DNA of 64,000 nucleotides, taken from positions 434,001 through 498,000 of the forward strand of contig JAZAYU010000015.1 in the NCBI GenBank assembly GCA_038501625.1, in the 5' to 3' direction. This document shows positions 44,801 through 47,870 of the stretch, one piece after another. The notes under the pieces were generated by a model, which worked only from the letters and a program-made list of their open reading frames with translations, did not search any database and was not told the DNA's origin. Both the position numbers and the translations under genes were made by a program. The DNA comes from Corbicula japonica (lineage: Eukaryota; Mollusca; Bivalvia; Venerida; Cyrenidae). Each line of letters opens with the position of its first letter. Within the stretch, counting starts at the first letter, position 1.

Positions 44801-47602
44801 TACGCAAAATGGAAAAGATCTGAAGAAATTCTTTTATCATAGCGAAGTGAAAAAAGATTGTTAATACCTACATGTATTAGAGAATGTTAAAAGTGTGCAC
44901 TAGTATTCTACAGCCCCAAATGTCCGTCAAACAGCAACTCTATTGAGGATATTGCATTTTTCATTCATAATTAGAAAATTGTATTTAACTTCATGTTTCT
45001 GTGTATCTTTATGACAATTAACTACTATAATAGGCACATACCAAGTTGTTATGAAGTCTTTATTAATCATATAATTTACTGGTATATCTAATTACACTGT
45101 TTTCTTCTTGGTCACAAATCTGATGAACAAAAGCCACAGTGTAGATCCTGATCAGCCTGCAACTTTGTGGATCAACACTGGTGTCTTATGGGATATAAGC
45201 AATATGCATGAAGTAAAGTATTAGCAAGATTCTCATTGTTTCTACAGGACACTGTACAGCAGTAACAGCCGGTTAGATAAGAAGTTCTCACCAAAGAGGA
45301 GAAGTGCACAGAGTTTCTATAGCTTTGATGAGAGTTTTCACAGTTCCAGGTCCAAACATATGGACAGTACAGAACATATTGGGTAACTTAAAGATATTTA
45401 AGTATTATTGTATGCATAAACACTGATTAATTATCGCCATTGGTTCATAACATTCTTTTGCATAAACTTCTTTTTTCGTTTTGGTAAAACACCATTTTCA
45501 TGGGTTCACAATCTTTTTGTTGCAAATTTTCATCAACGTAGTTGAATTTGATTTAAGGTAAGTCCGGAGGGCAGTCTGACCCTAATTTCATACATAGAAG
45601 TTGTCTAGGAAATGAGTTATCAAGCATTGTCACTGTATACATTTTTCATCTCATCCCACTTAATGTGTTGGACACAACAAGCTTCTTTTTCTGTCCCTCA
45701 AACCATTATATAATGATCGGCAACCTATCATTCAATTAGAAAATTTGTCCTGTGCCCTGGATCAAATGCTGAAGCTTTACTTACACTGTTTACATAACCC
45801 ATTACTGCATATACAATGTATAGAGGTTCTATTACATGTGCAACCAGTATAGATAGAGCCTTATCGGCCAATTAATATATTTTATGAATGTTCTGTGTTG
45901 CAGGTCGGATACAGATAATGATGTTTTGCTGGTGTCTAGAAGCCCGCTGTATCAGGAGACTACACTAACAGTAAGTCATTGACATTAAATTATTATTTGT
46001 GTAACCTCAGATAGCATGGACACATAGGGATTATTTATAACAAAGTTGTTCTGTTCTTTGTTTTTAATGTTATGGAATAGTAAATACTGCAACACCATAT
46101 TAATCTAATGATGTTTATTCTATGATTGCAACTCAGAGACTAACCTTAAAGTATCATGCATGCATGTTACATGTACATACATTATGGATATATGAACATT
46201 GATGAAAGATAACCCATGCATTATTAGACAGTGTATTCATAAGCTTGCAAGAGTAGTCAATCTTGGAACAAAAGAATTATGCCAAGTCCTGATTGGCTAT
46301 TTTAGAGTTGAAATTCCACTTTCAAATGATTTTAACTTGTAACTTAATGTGCCTTATAACTGTAAAAGTACTTGTCCTATGTCCTTTTGGCTTTTAAATG
46401 ACTTTTATTAACAAGGTTTTCAAAAAACCTGGTTAATAGATCAGGGTATGTTGTTGGGCAGGTGTCAACATTTGGTTATTTTTTGTTTAAGTCCACTTTT
46501 TCTCAGTAACTTTACAGGTAGAGCTTTGAAATTTATCATAGTTGTCTGACACCACAGAAGCAATTCACAAGACAAGTTTCATAACTCTTGACTATATTTT
46601 GTTGTAGTTGTGGCACTTTTCACTTAGAATTTTGGTTAAGTCCACTAATTCTCAGAAATCATTTCATGTTAGGGTTTTGAAACAATACCAATCTCTATTC
46701 ATATTTAACTTTGAAAACCCAATTTCATCGCATTGCTTTGTCTTCTCGTTTATTATGTTAAAGTATGGTAAATGTTTAATAAAATGTATTTTTAAATTTT
46801 CTAGCAGGGGTCTATTTCCCAGTGTAACAGTGCAGACAACTTGCAGGACGCAGCTGAGGGATCATGTATACCGGGAGAAATAGATAGACCAGACACAAAC
46901 ATATCACTAGAGAGAACTATACACTCTACAGGTGACAGGTGTGAGGACAGTTCCAATGGTGGTGTAGAGCCTCCAGTGTCCAGTAGTGATGTAGAGCCTC
47001 AGGCGTCCAACAGGCACAGTAAATCCAGTTCAGATATACCCTTAGAACATATCTACACCAGTCTACCCAGTACTAATGATTCCGTGAGAACACTGGCTGC
47101 GTACTCACCAAAGACACTTACATCCACTAAACCACGACCACCAACTAGAGTGATCTCCCCTGGACAGTTACGATGTGTTCCTAATGGTCAGAATGTACAA
47201 ACGAAAGATGGACAAAAGGAATCCAAGTCTGACTCCAATAAAAGTAAATCTTCACCAGTTAAACGTTACATTAATGGACAAAGACAGAATAACATTTATA
47301 ACGGTGATTGTAGAAAATCTCAGGAAATTAAAGAACCTAAACAAAGTGTAGGAAAAACTGACTCATCTACAAATGGTAGTATAGGTAATTTGACTGATTC
47401 AAAGTCGTGCAATGGTGGACACTCCAGTAAGAGTGATGGCCAACTTCTAGACAATGACTGTGAAAAACTGATCACAAATGGTTTAGAACATAGCAAAGAT
47501 CAAAGCTTGAAATCTGCGTCTCGTCCAAAGAATGTCGTAGATGACAATTTTCTCACCGAGTCAGAAATACAGCAAGAGAATGAACTGGCAGTTCTATACT
47601 GA
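5801..47602 (+). CDS. Ig/FN3 transmembrane adhesion receptor, 27 exons
   Basis: Spliced CDS: 5801-5861, 7447-7549, 13860-14029, 15358-15519, 19836-19958, 20826-20983, 21716-21857, 23183-23304, 24947-25079, 25588-25710, 26106-26258, 31654-31805, 33228-33348, 33606-33740, 34408-34545, 35583-35773, 36163-36256, 37043-37312, 40152-40394, 41136-41441, 41868-41963, 42572-42697, 43135-43281, 43704-43902, 45248-45382, 45904-45970, 46805-47602. All introns are GT-AG, frame holds throughout, total 4668 nt, 1555 residues. Order: signal peptide 1-20; Ig1 24-111; Ig2 112-206; Ig3 207-306; Ig4 307-391; Ig5 392-483; Ig6 484-574; Ig7 575-665; Ig8 666-760; Ig9 761-850; Ig10 851-931; FN3-1 932-1033; FN3-2 1034-1156; membrane helix about 1172-1196; cytoplasmic 1197-1555. 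Such proteins act at the cell surface in adhesion, axon guidance or immune recognition. By eye Ig1-Ig2 resemble the N-terminal Ig domains of the CDON/BOC/Ihog and DCC/protogenin group, including a YKC...NP.T pattern in Ig2. The 10 Ig + 2 FN3 order does not match any of those families, so I give no symbol. The gene model is strong; orthology is open. Confidence 0.9.
5905..7075. repeat. 33-bp minisatellite in receptor intron 1
   Basis: About 35 tandem copies of a unit reading CAGTGAATTTCAGTAGAATG + TAACCATGGCTGT. The period is a multiple of three and stop-free on the minus strand, so it leaves a 416-codon open frame that encodes only an 11-residue repeat (ILLKFTDSHGY) and is not a gene. Variants (AACGATAGC, GTCGGTG) are interspersed. 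Confidence 0.95.
7447..7549 (+). CDS. Receptor exon 2: Ig1 first half
   Basis: Reads GLKFITEPSNKVVVLSQEVW then WSCQA, giving the B-strand cysteine of Ig1. The domain begins right after the signal peptide. Acceptor TTCTAG, donor GTATGG, phase 2 at the end. The next exon is 6.3 kb away, across the 38/33-bp minisatellite. Confidence 0.9.
7645..7950 (+). mobile_element. Family B copy (B6) split by a palindrome
   Basis: Left part with CATATCTGTGCCACCTGATT and the TTGTTATTTCTGACC spacer, then a family A insertion, then the decayed right hairpin to ATTAATGGGTTAA. Confidence 0.7.
7757..7887. mobile_element. Family A palindromic MITE (A4), nested
   Basis: Arms GTCCAAGGTTATAAAACTG and CAGTTTTATAACCTTGGGC. 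The centre is shortened (GGCTGAAATGGCAACCAATC), losing the usual GCGACTGGTCGC core. Sits inside B6. Confidence 0.85.
7984..9283 (+). repeat. Tandem-core dispersed repeat, full-length type
   Basis: Head TGAGCTTTTGTGATCGCCTG and a (CCGTCCGT)n stretch, then about five tandem units of roughly 180 bp containing GGCCCCGCCCCAGGGGTCAC and GAAACCACAAGGCCTAGAGC, then the end GGTGAGCGATATAGGGCCAT + CATGGCCCTCTTGT with a terminal hairpin. No coding frame. Lies in receptor intron 2. I associate this family with bivalves; its class is unknown to me. Confidence 0.85.
9558..12795. repeat. 38/33-bp minisatellite in receptor intron 2
   Basis: About 87 tandem copies built on GGCTGTTGTCTGATCCAAAC + CTTTACTCC, joined either by ATGAGATAT (38-bp unit) or by CTAT (33-bp unit). 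Sub-variants are CACGAG/CATGAG and GATATGG/GGTATGG. It interrupts the intron inside Ig1. Frames open across it are spurious. Confidence 0.95.
12793..13009 (+). mobile_element. Family B copy (B7)
   Basis: Begins directly at the end of the minisatellite; GATCCAGATCAGCCAGCACA, spacer GGATTCATTAGGTTTTTTCT, right end GGATTAAAGGGTTAA. The left TTAA end is missing, apparently overlapped by the array. Confidence 0.78.
13476..13836 (-). mobile_element. Family B copy (B8) with a nested TA element
   Basis: TTAAGCCCTTTCCTCCATA at the left and AGGAAAGGGTTAA at the right; one hairpin has been replaced by or lost to the insertion at 13493-13677. Ends 24 nt before receptor exon 3. Confidence 0.8.
13493..13677. 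mobile_element. Family C TA-bounded MITE, nested
   Basis: Terminal inverted repeats of about 28 bp: CTGTCATTGTTTGAATATAA at the left; the reverse complement at the right reads CCGTCATTGTTAGAATATAA. TA on both sides fits a Tc1/mariner-type target duplication. Second inner pair around AAGCCGCACT/AGTGCGGCTT. Confidence 0.85.
13860..14029 (+). CDS. Receptor exon 3: Ig1 second half
   Basis: Completes Ig1: core tryptophan in YRWRRDG across the junction, then NGTLWI and the F-strand cysteine in GGYICAA. Acceptor GATGACAG lies 24 nt after the end of a TTAA-bounded transposon; donor GTAAGT is followed within 18 nt by a palindromic element. Confidence 0.93.
14048..14202. mobile_element. Family A palindromic MITE (A5)
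   Basis: Starts 18 nt after the exon 3 donor. Left arm intact; right arm carries a short duplication (GATTCTTCAGATTCTTCAGA). Confidence 0.87.
14480..14700 (-). mobile_element. Family B copy (B9), diverged
   Basis: GTGTAGATCCTGATCCGACC, spacer GACAGAAATGACATAATGAG, and GGCACAGGTCTGCCTGCTAA. Confidence 0.65.
14703..15357. other. Intron 3 remainder, no feature seen
   Basis: AT-rich. Contains three degenerate TGCGA/TTTTACAAA stretches but nothing I can name. Confidence 0.5.
15358..15519 (+). CDS. Receptor exon 4: Ig2 first half
   Basis: YINPSFSTQPVSQSVILGD leads to the B-strand VELSCYI and the core tryptophan in VAWTLNG. The internal Ig2 intron is phase 1. The STQPVSQSV..G pattern is common at the second Ig domain of DCC/protogenin-type receptors. 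Confidence 0.93.
15572..15769. mobile_element. Family H MITE, diverged copy
   Basis: Left end ACTGTAAAATTCTTAATGCC, right end CTTTAAAATGAGTTTTACGG + TA, with TCTAATATTAGATTTTGAAG inside. Same order of parts as 62501-62771. Confidence 0.65.
16330..16552 (+). mobile_element. Family B copy (B10)
   Basis: Starts within the left end (CACCTTTATTGCTAGGCGAA) and runs through both hairpins to TATCAAGGAAAGGGTTAA. The first 18 or so bases including TTAA are missing. Confidence 0.88.
16694..16869. mobile_element. Family F TA-bounded MITE (F1)
   Basis: CAGTAAAACCCCTCATTA at the left; right end reverse complement CAGTGAAACCCCTCTATTA; TA flanks. About 172 bp, no coding frame. Confidence 0.83.
17490..17665 (+). 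mobile_element. Family B copy (B11), truncated
   Basis: The first hairpin has lost its right arm; the second keeps GTGCAAATCCAGCTCACACA and GTTCTGGATCTACACTGGTT. Confidence 0.68.
18112..18350. mobile_element. Diverged family B copy with nested palindrome
   Basis: GAACACTGTAGATCACGACC at the left and CATGTGAGAACTGC at the right flank the palindrome at 18137-18316. Weak support for the outer element. Confidence 0.45.
18137..18316. mobile_element. Family A palindrome, GATCATAAAAC subfamily (A6)
   Basis: CAGATCATAAAACTTAGACT and the mirrored CCAGTTTAGTTTTAAGATCA. The central part is duplicated, with two TCTGATTGGCTGAAAT stretches. Confidence 0.75.
18554..18766 (+). mobile_element. Family B copy (B13), left hairpin arm deleted
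   Basis: TTAACCCTTTCCTGTATAGA to TCTAGGAAAGGGTTAA; GGGCGAACAG joins directly to TGCCGTCTGATCAGG, removing the left arm of hairpin 1. The right hairpin is intact. Confidence 0.88.
19036..19228. repeat. 26-bp tandem repeat in receptor intron 4
   Basis: About seven almost identical copies of CTCTGTGATCCTGGAGTTAC + ATACAG. Surrounded by a diverged copy of the tandem-core family (GTTATGCCCCTTT near 18880, GGTCCTTT near 19360). Confidence 0.93.
19836..19958 (+). CDS. Receptor exon 5: Ig2 second half
   Basis: Contains SVLRLQPV and the F-strand motif AGTYKCTGTNPLTG. The YKC...NP.T pattern recalls Ig2 of CDON and BOC, which is the best family hint in the protein. Donor GTAAGA, phase 1. Confidence 0.92.
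19992..20208 (-). mobile_element. Family B copy (B14)
   Basis: TTAACCCTTTCCTCCATATA to GGAGGAAAGGGCTAA; the second hairpin has lost part of its right arm. Begins 33 nt after the exon 5 donor. Confidence 0.87.
20284..20504 (+). mobile_element. Family B copy (B15)
   Basis: TTAACCCTTTCCTCCATATG to AGTAGAGGTTTAA; second such copy in intron 5, in the opposite orientation to B14. Confidence 0.8.
20826..20983 (+). CDS. Receptor exon 6: Ig3 first half
   Basis: GQPVFLTSLKSVTV, then ATFTCNFHGNP and VVTWFVH give the B-strand cysteine and core tryptophan. Acceptor AATCCAG, donor GTATGT, phase 0. Confidence 0.92.
21280..21518 (-). mobile_element. Family B copy (B16), diverged
   Basis: CCTACCCTTTACTCCATATA at the left; hairpins with CACATCTGCTGGCAAATCCA and GTGTAGATCCTGATCAGATG. 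Confidence 0.7.
21716..21857 (+). CDS. Receptor exon 7: Ig3 second half
   Basis: Reads KYMVYANGTFIVNRV and the F-strand motif DEAYYTCTVGNAFG. Ends phase 1 with TVS|G. A TTAA-bounded element begins 43 nt after the donor. Confidence 0.92.
21901..22143 (+). mobile_element. Family B copy (B17), near complete
   Basis: TTAACCCTTTCCTGTATAGA to ATCCAGGAAAGGGATAA; both hairpins and spacer intact, close to consensus and therefore probably young. Confidence 0.9.
22151..22330. mobile_element. Family F TA-bounded MITE (F2)
   Basis: CAGTAAAACCCTTCATAATG at the left; the right end reverse complement begins TATAGTAAAATCCGTCTATT. Follows B17 by 8 nt. Confidence 0.78.
22458..22680 (-). mobile_element. Family B copy (B18), diverged
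   Basis: CTCCATATATACACCTTTTA, spacer GGTCAGAAGTAACCTAAGGA, right end CATGGAGTAAAGGGT. Confidence 0.72.
22681..23182. other. Intron 7 remainder, no feature seen
   Basis: AT-rich, no repeat or frame recognised; ends at the exon 8 acceptor. Confidence 0.5.
23183..23304 (+). CDS. Receptor exon 8: Ig4 first half
   Basis: B-strand ASFICQCSGNP carries two cysteines two residues apart; the core tryptophan is in TVTWTK. The extra cysteine is matched by one in exon 9. Donor GTATGT, phase 0. Confidence 0.92.
23342..23492. mobile_element. Family A palindrome (A7), rearranged
   Basis: CAAATCTCAAGCATCTGATT and the mirrored right arm to CAGTTTTATAATCTTGGGG. An additional left-end-like stretch (AAGATTATAAAAC at about 23319) precedes it, 14 nt after the exon 8 donor. 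Confidence 0.75.
23613..23750. mobile_element. Family A palindrome, GATCATAAAAC subfamily (A8)
   Basis: GGGCCTAAGATCATAAAACT to the mirrored AGTTTTATGATCTCCGTCCC. Confidence 0.78.
24383..24447. mobile_element. Family A left arm only
   Basis: GGGCCCAAGATCATAAAACT through CAAGCATCTGATAAGCTG; the right arm is absent. Confidence 0.7.
24562..24911 (+). repeat. Tandem-core dispersed repeat, short copy
   Basis: Head hairpin TAGCTCACCTGTCACATAGT/GACAGGGCGAGCT, then CGTCTGTCGTCC, one core unit with CAAACTTGGTCAGAATG, end GGGTCCCATGGACCCTCTTG. Abuts the branch/acceptor zone of exon 9. Confidence 0.78.
24947..25079 (+). CDS. Receptor exon 9: Ig4 second half
   Basis: NGRIVSENGSWTME leads to the F-strand DADWYTCICEN, again with two cysteines spaced by one residue, so a second disulfide in Ig4 is possible. 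Acceptor TTACAG directly follows a repeat of the tandem-core family. Ends phase 1. Confidence 0.92.
25190..25475. repeat. Diverged tandem-core units
   Basis: Two imperfect units of about 140 bp, each with ATGCCCCTTT..A, AAACT(T)AATGTTGCTT and GACAACAAGAAT. Confidence 0.55.
25588..25710 (+). CDS. Receptor exon 10: Ig5 first half
   Basis: VRPT-type start (FRPTVSISVKTVNI), then IFVDCLTTGNPAP and NITWK. A GTAGGT donor after TTTG keeps frame into exon 11. Confidence 0.9.
26106..26258 (+). CDS. Receptor exon 11: Ig5 second half
   Basis: SNSTLHIVTSTENDTGQYMC followed by EATNSVGSATAS is a standard E-F-G strand set. Donor GTATCA, phase 1. The 5.4-kb intron that follows is packed with tandem-core repeats. 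Confidence 0.92.
26325..27060 (+). repeat. Diverged tandem-core repeat
   Basis: GAAGAAAAGGCTATACAAAG head, TTTGCCATTTCTTAATATTT core, end GACAGCTCTTGTTG. Boundaries uncertain. Confidence 0.55.
27302..27528 (-). mobile_element. Family B copy (B19)
   Basis: TTAACCCTTTCCTTGATATA to ACAGGAAAGGGTTAA; the hairpin near the left end has lost its top loop (CAGACGGCATGGATGGATCT). Confidence 0.87.
27806..28222. mobile_element. Family A copy split by a 312-bp insertion
   Basis: Left arm 27806-27868 (CTGGGCCCAGAGTCATTAAA; ACCAGTCTCATAACTCAAGC), centre and start of the right arm 28183-28222 (GGCTAAAATGGAGAATTGTT; CTCCATTTCAGTCAGTCAGA). The intervening 27869-28182 matches no family I recognise. Confidence 0.6.
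28228..28445 (+). repeat. Tandem-core repeat with CGCC-hairpin head
   Basis: CGCCCTTTCGAAGAAATGGCGATACA forms the head hairpin; then (CCGT)n, ACTTAACGTTGGCTATAACT and GGTCAAGGTCACATTTGATG. The same core is multiplied at 30795-31505. Confidence 0.75.
28452..29140 (+). repeat. Hairpin-headed repeat with telomere-like tracts
   Basis: Head TATGCCCCCGAAGGGAGGCA + TATAG, (CCGT)n, then three units of about 140 bp with CGCTTGAGGGATTTC and GGAATTTCTGATCGGAT. CCTAACCCTAACCCTAACCC occurs at about 28788-28811 and again at 28936-28960. Confidence 0.78.
29141..29637. other. Sequence between repeats, nothing recognised
   Basis: AT-rich, no repeat family or frame identified. Confidence 0.45.
29638..30583 (+). 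repeat. Tandem-core dispersed repeat, full-length type
   Basis: Head TGCTCCCCGAAGAAATTCGG/GGGAGCATATAG, four to five core units with AAACTAGGTCACTGTTACTA and AAATAGAATTTTCTTGT, end GTGAGCGATAAAGGGCCATC + ATGGCCCTCTTGT. Confidence 0.85.
30795..31505 (+). repeat. Tandem 160-170-bp units
   Basis: Four units containing CTTAATGTTGGCTATAACTT, TCTCAATATTTCTTCATGAA, GACAAGACGCTCATGATGAT and GATGGAGTTAGGCCCC. Ends CAACTGAACACCCATCTAGT. No coding frame. Confidence 0.85.
31513..31560. mobile_element. Family A right-arm fragment
   Basis: GATTTCAGACTAGTTTTCCA and CTCAGTTTAATGATATTGGG. Confidence 0.55.
31654..31805 (+). CDS. Receptor exon 12: Ig6 first half
   Basis: VPPKFTILPVSQGVLQGSSV, then VYLHCRAQGVPEP and YTWSKDG. 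Donor GTATGT, phase 0. A palindromic element begins 12 nt into the intron. Confidence 0.93.
31818..31950. mobile_element. Family A palindrome (A11)
   Basis: Starts 12 nt into intron 12; left arm CTAAAGATAATAAACTGAGA, right arm TTTGAGACTGGTTTCCATTC to TTATAATCTTGGGGCC. Confidence 0.78.
32022..32205. mobile_element. Family B copy (B20), diverged
   Basis: CACTCCATATAAGCATTTTA, GTGTTGATCCAAATTATTTG, GTGCAGATCCTGATCAGACA, GATCTGGATCTACCCTGTAC. The spacer is lost. Confidence 0.65.
32206..33044. other. Intron 12 remainder; GTACACA-rich patch
   Basis: At 32670-32880 a loose repeat of AATGTACACATTATAGGTAT type occurs. No gene seen. Confidence 0.55.
33045..33110. mobile_element. Family B fragment
   Basis: AACAGTGTAGACCCTGATCA then GGGTCTACACTACAGTTGTA; one collapsed hairpin. 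Confidence 0.5.
33228..33348 (+). CDS. Receptor exon 13: Ig6 second half
   Basis: IYVNNSLVIHLTSRQDGGVY then RCLAENLQGV completes Ig6. Three ATTTCAG acceptors lie close together (AG ends at 33187, 33212, 33227). The one at 33212 is in frame and would add IYTFQ; the one at 33187 shifts the frame. The donor GTAAGC lies in the first bases of a TTAA-bounded transposon. Confidence 0.88.
33349..33589 (+). mobile_element. Family B copy (B22) filling receptor intron 13
   Basis: The first intron base is also the first base of the element: GTAAGCCCTTTCCTGTACAG lines up with consensus TTAACCCTTTCCTGTA. Both hairpins and the spacer are intact, and the element ends AAGGAAAGGTTAA at about 33589. Only 16 nt (with the acceptor TTTTTCAG) remain before exon 14. 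Confidence 0.9.
33606..33740 (+). CDS. Receptor exon 14: Ig7 first half
   Basis: VPPTFTRAPENSTVGIGGSV, then VQLVCLADGDPMP and RWLKDD. The intron in front is only 257 bp and nearly all transposon. Donor GTTTGC, phase 1. Confidence 0.92.
34408..34545 (+). CDS. Receptor exon 15: Ig7 second half
   Basis: SLDQSILSISGIRQSQFGKY then SCVASSIAGTN gives the F-strand cysteine. Acceptor TTTAAG is slightly atypical (A before AG) but the frame and motif fit. Donor GTAAGT. Confidence 0.92.
34940..35133 (-). mobile_element. Family B copy (B23)
   Basis: TTAACCCTTTCCTGTATATA to GGAGGAAAGGGTTAA; the left hairpin arm is deleted (TTTTCCGTGCCGTCTGATCA). Confidence 0.85.
35134..35582. other. Intron 15 remainder, no feature seen
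   Basis: AT-rich, ends with the exon 16 acceptor CATTTCAG. Confidence 0.5.
35583..35773 (+). CDS. Receptor exon 16: Ig8 first half
   Basis: DMPVFTILPADSSVRQSATL, B-strand LTLKCQGQ, core tryptophan in VTWYQG, then VTVTDQGVLVIK. Ends phase 0 at GTATTC. Confidence 0.92.
36163..36256 (+). CDS. Receptor exon 17: Ig8 second half
   Basis: SVQEETDEGWFTCVVSNTAG supplies the F-strand cysteine. This is the shortest coding exon apart from exons 1 and 26. Donor GTAAGT, phase 1. Confidence 0.92.
36545..36900. mobile_element. Family F MITE (F3) with nested family B
   Basis: CAGTAAAACCCTCATAAAAA at the left, AGAGGGATTTCACTGTA at the right; the middle is the family B copy at 36657-36882. Confidence 0.78.
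36657..36882 (-). mobile_element. Family B copy (B24), nested in F3
   Basis: TTAAACCCTTTCCTCCATAT to GGGGAAAGGGTAAA. The left hairpin is shortened (CCAGATCATCTGATCAGG); the right is complete. Confidence 0.83.
37043..37312 (+). CDS. Receptor exon 18: Ig9, whole domain
   Basis: A complete Ig domain in one 270-nt exon, flanked by phase 1 introns: VILSCLSYGDPTP, LQW, and the F-strand DVGNWTCQYCNLLGC. The two extra cysteines after the canonical one are unusual. The next intron holds the foldback element. Confidence 0.93.
37935..38225 (+). mobile_element. tRNA-derived SINE inside the foldback element
   Basis: tRNA-like head AGCCCGGTTAGCTCAGTAGG with Pol III box A (TAGCTCAGTAGG) and box B (GGTTCGATCC), a body of about 200 bp, and an A-rich tail at 38199-38230. 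Imperfect flanking repeat TTAAAATGAAACC / TTAAAACGATACC (37922-37934, 38226-38238; 2 mismatches). The anticodon stem does not form a 7-nt loop, so it is not a working tRNA gene. Confidence 0.83.
38240..39470. other. Interior of the foldback element, no gene seen
   Basis: Contains a (TG)n tract at 39291-39309. No frame longer than about 85 codons and none with domain character. Confidence 0.6.
39905..39916. repeat. Run of twelve G
   Basis: Uninterrupted G tract in intron 18, likely length-variable. Confidence 0.9.
40152..40394 (+). CDS. Receptor exon 19: Ig10, whole domain
   Basis: Single-exon Ig domain with VTLTCSVSGNPKSS and RPEYTCKAQN. The core tryptophan after the B strand is missing: VTFTSQG stands where VTW is expected. 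The domain is short (about 81 residues). Acceptor TTTTAG, donor GTGAGT, phase 1 on both sides. Confidence 0.9.
40456..40683 (+). mobile_element. Family B copy (B25)
   Basis: TTAACCCTTTCTTGTATAGA to CAAGGAAAGGATTAA; the hairpin 1 loop is deleted (GGCACATCAGGATC). 62 nt after the exon 19 donor. Confidence 0.88.
41136..41441 (+). CDS. Receptor exon 20: FN3-1, whole domain
   Basis: Classic fibronectin type III domain: PPSARTEDSSTVSLTWDLP, LTGYTIQL, then YRFRILAKNILGSG. One 306-nt exon with phase 1 borders. Confidence 0.95.
41868..41963 (+). CDS. Receptor exon 21: FN3-2, first third
   Basis: APSPPRNVMVLELGKHVILL then QWEPSEHPNADR is the A-B strand part of an FN3 domain. Acceptor TTTTCAG, donor GTGAGA, phase 1. 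Confidence 0.9.
42010..42202 (-). mobile_element. Family B copy (B26), diverged
   Basis: GCCAACAGTGTAGATTTAGA, spacer GGTCAGAAATAACCTAATGA, right end AGTGTAAATGGTTAA. Confidence 0.7.
42572..42697 (+). CDS. Receptor exon 22: FN3-2, middle
   Basis: ADVVYDYKVMKLLKSDSGNT gives the C strand (Y.YKV), followed by a longer linker rich in polar residues. Phase 1 on both sides, so skipping this exon would leave the frame intact. Confidence 0.87.
42910..43107 (-). mobile_element. Family B copy (B27), diverged
   Basis: TTTTACTCCTTTATATATAC left end, GATCAGCTGGCACATCC, GATCTGGATCTACACTGGTT, right end GTGTGAAGGGTTA. Ends 27 nt before exon 23. Confidence 0.7.
43135..43281 (+). CDS. Receptor exon 23: FN3-2, last third
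   Basis: TTVDVLDLAEPVEMRISVLA then RNTETNMSSD matches the E-F strands of FN3, with methionine where tyrosine is usual. Donor GTGCGT, phase 1. The following intron contains a 20-bp tandem repeat. Confidence 0.87.
43407..43575. repeat. 20-bp tandem repeat in receptor intron 23
   Basis: About eight units alternating GAATGACTAGTCACTTCCTT and GAATGACTAGTTAAATCTTT; most contain the palindrome TGACTAGTCA. Confidence 0.88.
43704..43902 (+). CDS. Receptor exon 24: stalk, membrane helix, stop-transfer
   Basis: An acidic stalk (EAEAQMEESGLGTDK) precedes a hydrophobic run of about 25 residues beginning ILAIAFGAVGGLIVVILIVF, followed by the basic stop-transfer RNRRK. This sets type I topology: the Ig and FN3 domains lie outside. 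Ends phase 2. Confidence 0.95.
43903..45109. other. Intron 24, mostly unassigned
   Basis: No repeat or domain-bearing frame recognised; a 104-codon minus frame near 44526-44840 has no motif and I do not call it. Confidence 0.5.
45110..45220. mobile_element. Family B fragment
   Basis: GTGTAGATCCTGATCAGCCT and GTGGATCAACACTGGTGTCT; one hairpin with most of its loop lost. Confidence 0.5.
45248..45382 (+). CDS. Receptor exon 25: cytoplasmic segment
   Basis: Serine- and basic-rich tail segment (LYSSNSRLDKKFSPKRRSAQ, then SFYSFDESFHSS). No domain recognised. Several serines and tyrosines could be phosphorylated. The phase 2 borders match exons 24 and 26. Confidence 0.88.
45904..45970 (+). CDS. 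Receptor exon 26: cytoplasmic segment
   Basis: A 67-nt exon encoding SDTDNDVLLVSRSPLYQETT. Acceptor TTGCAG, donor GTAAGT. Ends in phase 0. No known motif. Confidence 0.85.
45971..46804. other. Intron 26, no feature seen
   Basis: AT-rich; ends at the double acceptor of exon 27. Confidence 0.5.
46805..47602 (+). CDS. Receptor exon 27: cytoplasmic tail and stop
   Basis: A 798-nt exon, mostly low-complexity and polar, rich in Ser, Asn, Lys and Asp, with a proline-rich patch (STKPRPPTRVISPG). The C-terminus is ENELAVLY before TGA at 47600-47602. No catalytic domain; the tail looks disordered and likely binds adaptors. HIYTSL resembles a tyrosine signalling motif but lacks the residue needed at -2 for an ITIM. 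Two acceptors (TAG|CAG|GGG) allow inclusion or loss of one Gln. Confidence 0.93.
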   Translation, partial: QGSISQCNSADNLQDAAEGSCIPGEIDRPDTNISLERTIHSTGDRCEDSSNGGVEPPVSSSDVEPQASNRHSKSSSDIPLEHIYTSLPSTNDSVRTLAAYSPKTLTSTKPRPPTRVISPGQLRCVPNGQNVQTKDGQKESKSDSNKSKSSPVKRYINGQRQNNIYNGDCRKSQEIKEPKQSVGKTDSSTNGSIGNLTDSKSCNGGHSSKSDGQLLDNDCEKLITNGLEHSKDQSLKSASRPKNVVDDNFLTESEIQQENELAVLY

Positions 47603-47870
47603 GACTCTAGCTTGTCTATACCCTGAATATACCTGTAACACATTGAACTTTTATGCTAGTTGTCAGTAATTTCAGCAATGTTGCCATTGCTGAAAATGTA
47701 ATTAAACACTGTCCATCAAGATATGTCATGTGCAGAGACAAATTTTAATGAATGAGTTAACCGTTTACAGCATGGACATTGCTTATATGCCATGTGGGGC
47801 CAGTGTAGATCCTGATCACACATAGCTTTGAACAGGTGTTTTGCTATCTGTACCTAGCACACCTTAAAGA
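47603..47870 (+). other. Receptor 3' UTR start
   Basis: Follows the stop codon. ATTAAA at 47701-47706 is a possible but weak poly(A) signal; a family B fragment (GTGTAGATCCTGATCACACA) lies near 47800. The true transcript end cannot be fixed from sequence alone. Confidence 0.4.

Noticed and set aside
44526..44840. 104-codon minus-strand frame in intron 24
   Set aside because: No motif or neighbouring exon; I cannot support it as a gene.
46608..46883. 91-codon frame upstream of exon 27
   Set aside because: Different frame from exon 27, AT-rich, no motif.
5801..47602. Assigning the receptor as CDON, BOC, DCC or Dscam
   Set aside because: Local resemblance in Ig1-Ig2 only; domain number and tail do not fit any of them.
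46900..47602. ITIM motif at HIYTSL in the cytoplasmic tail
   Set aside because: The position two residues before Tyr is His, not Ser, Ile, Val or Leu as the consensus requires.
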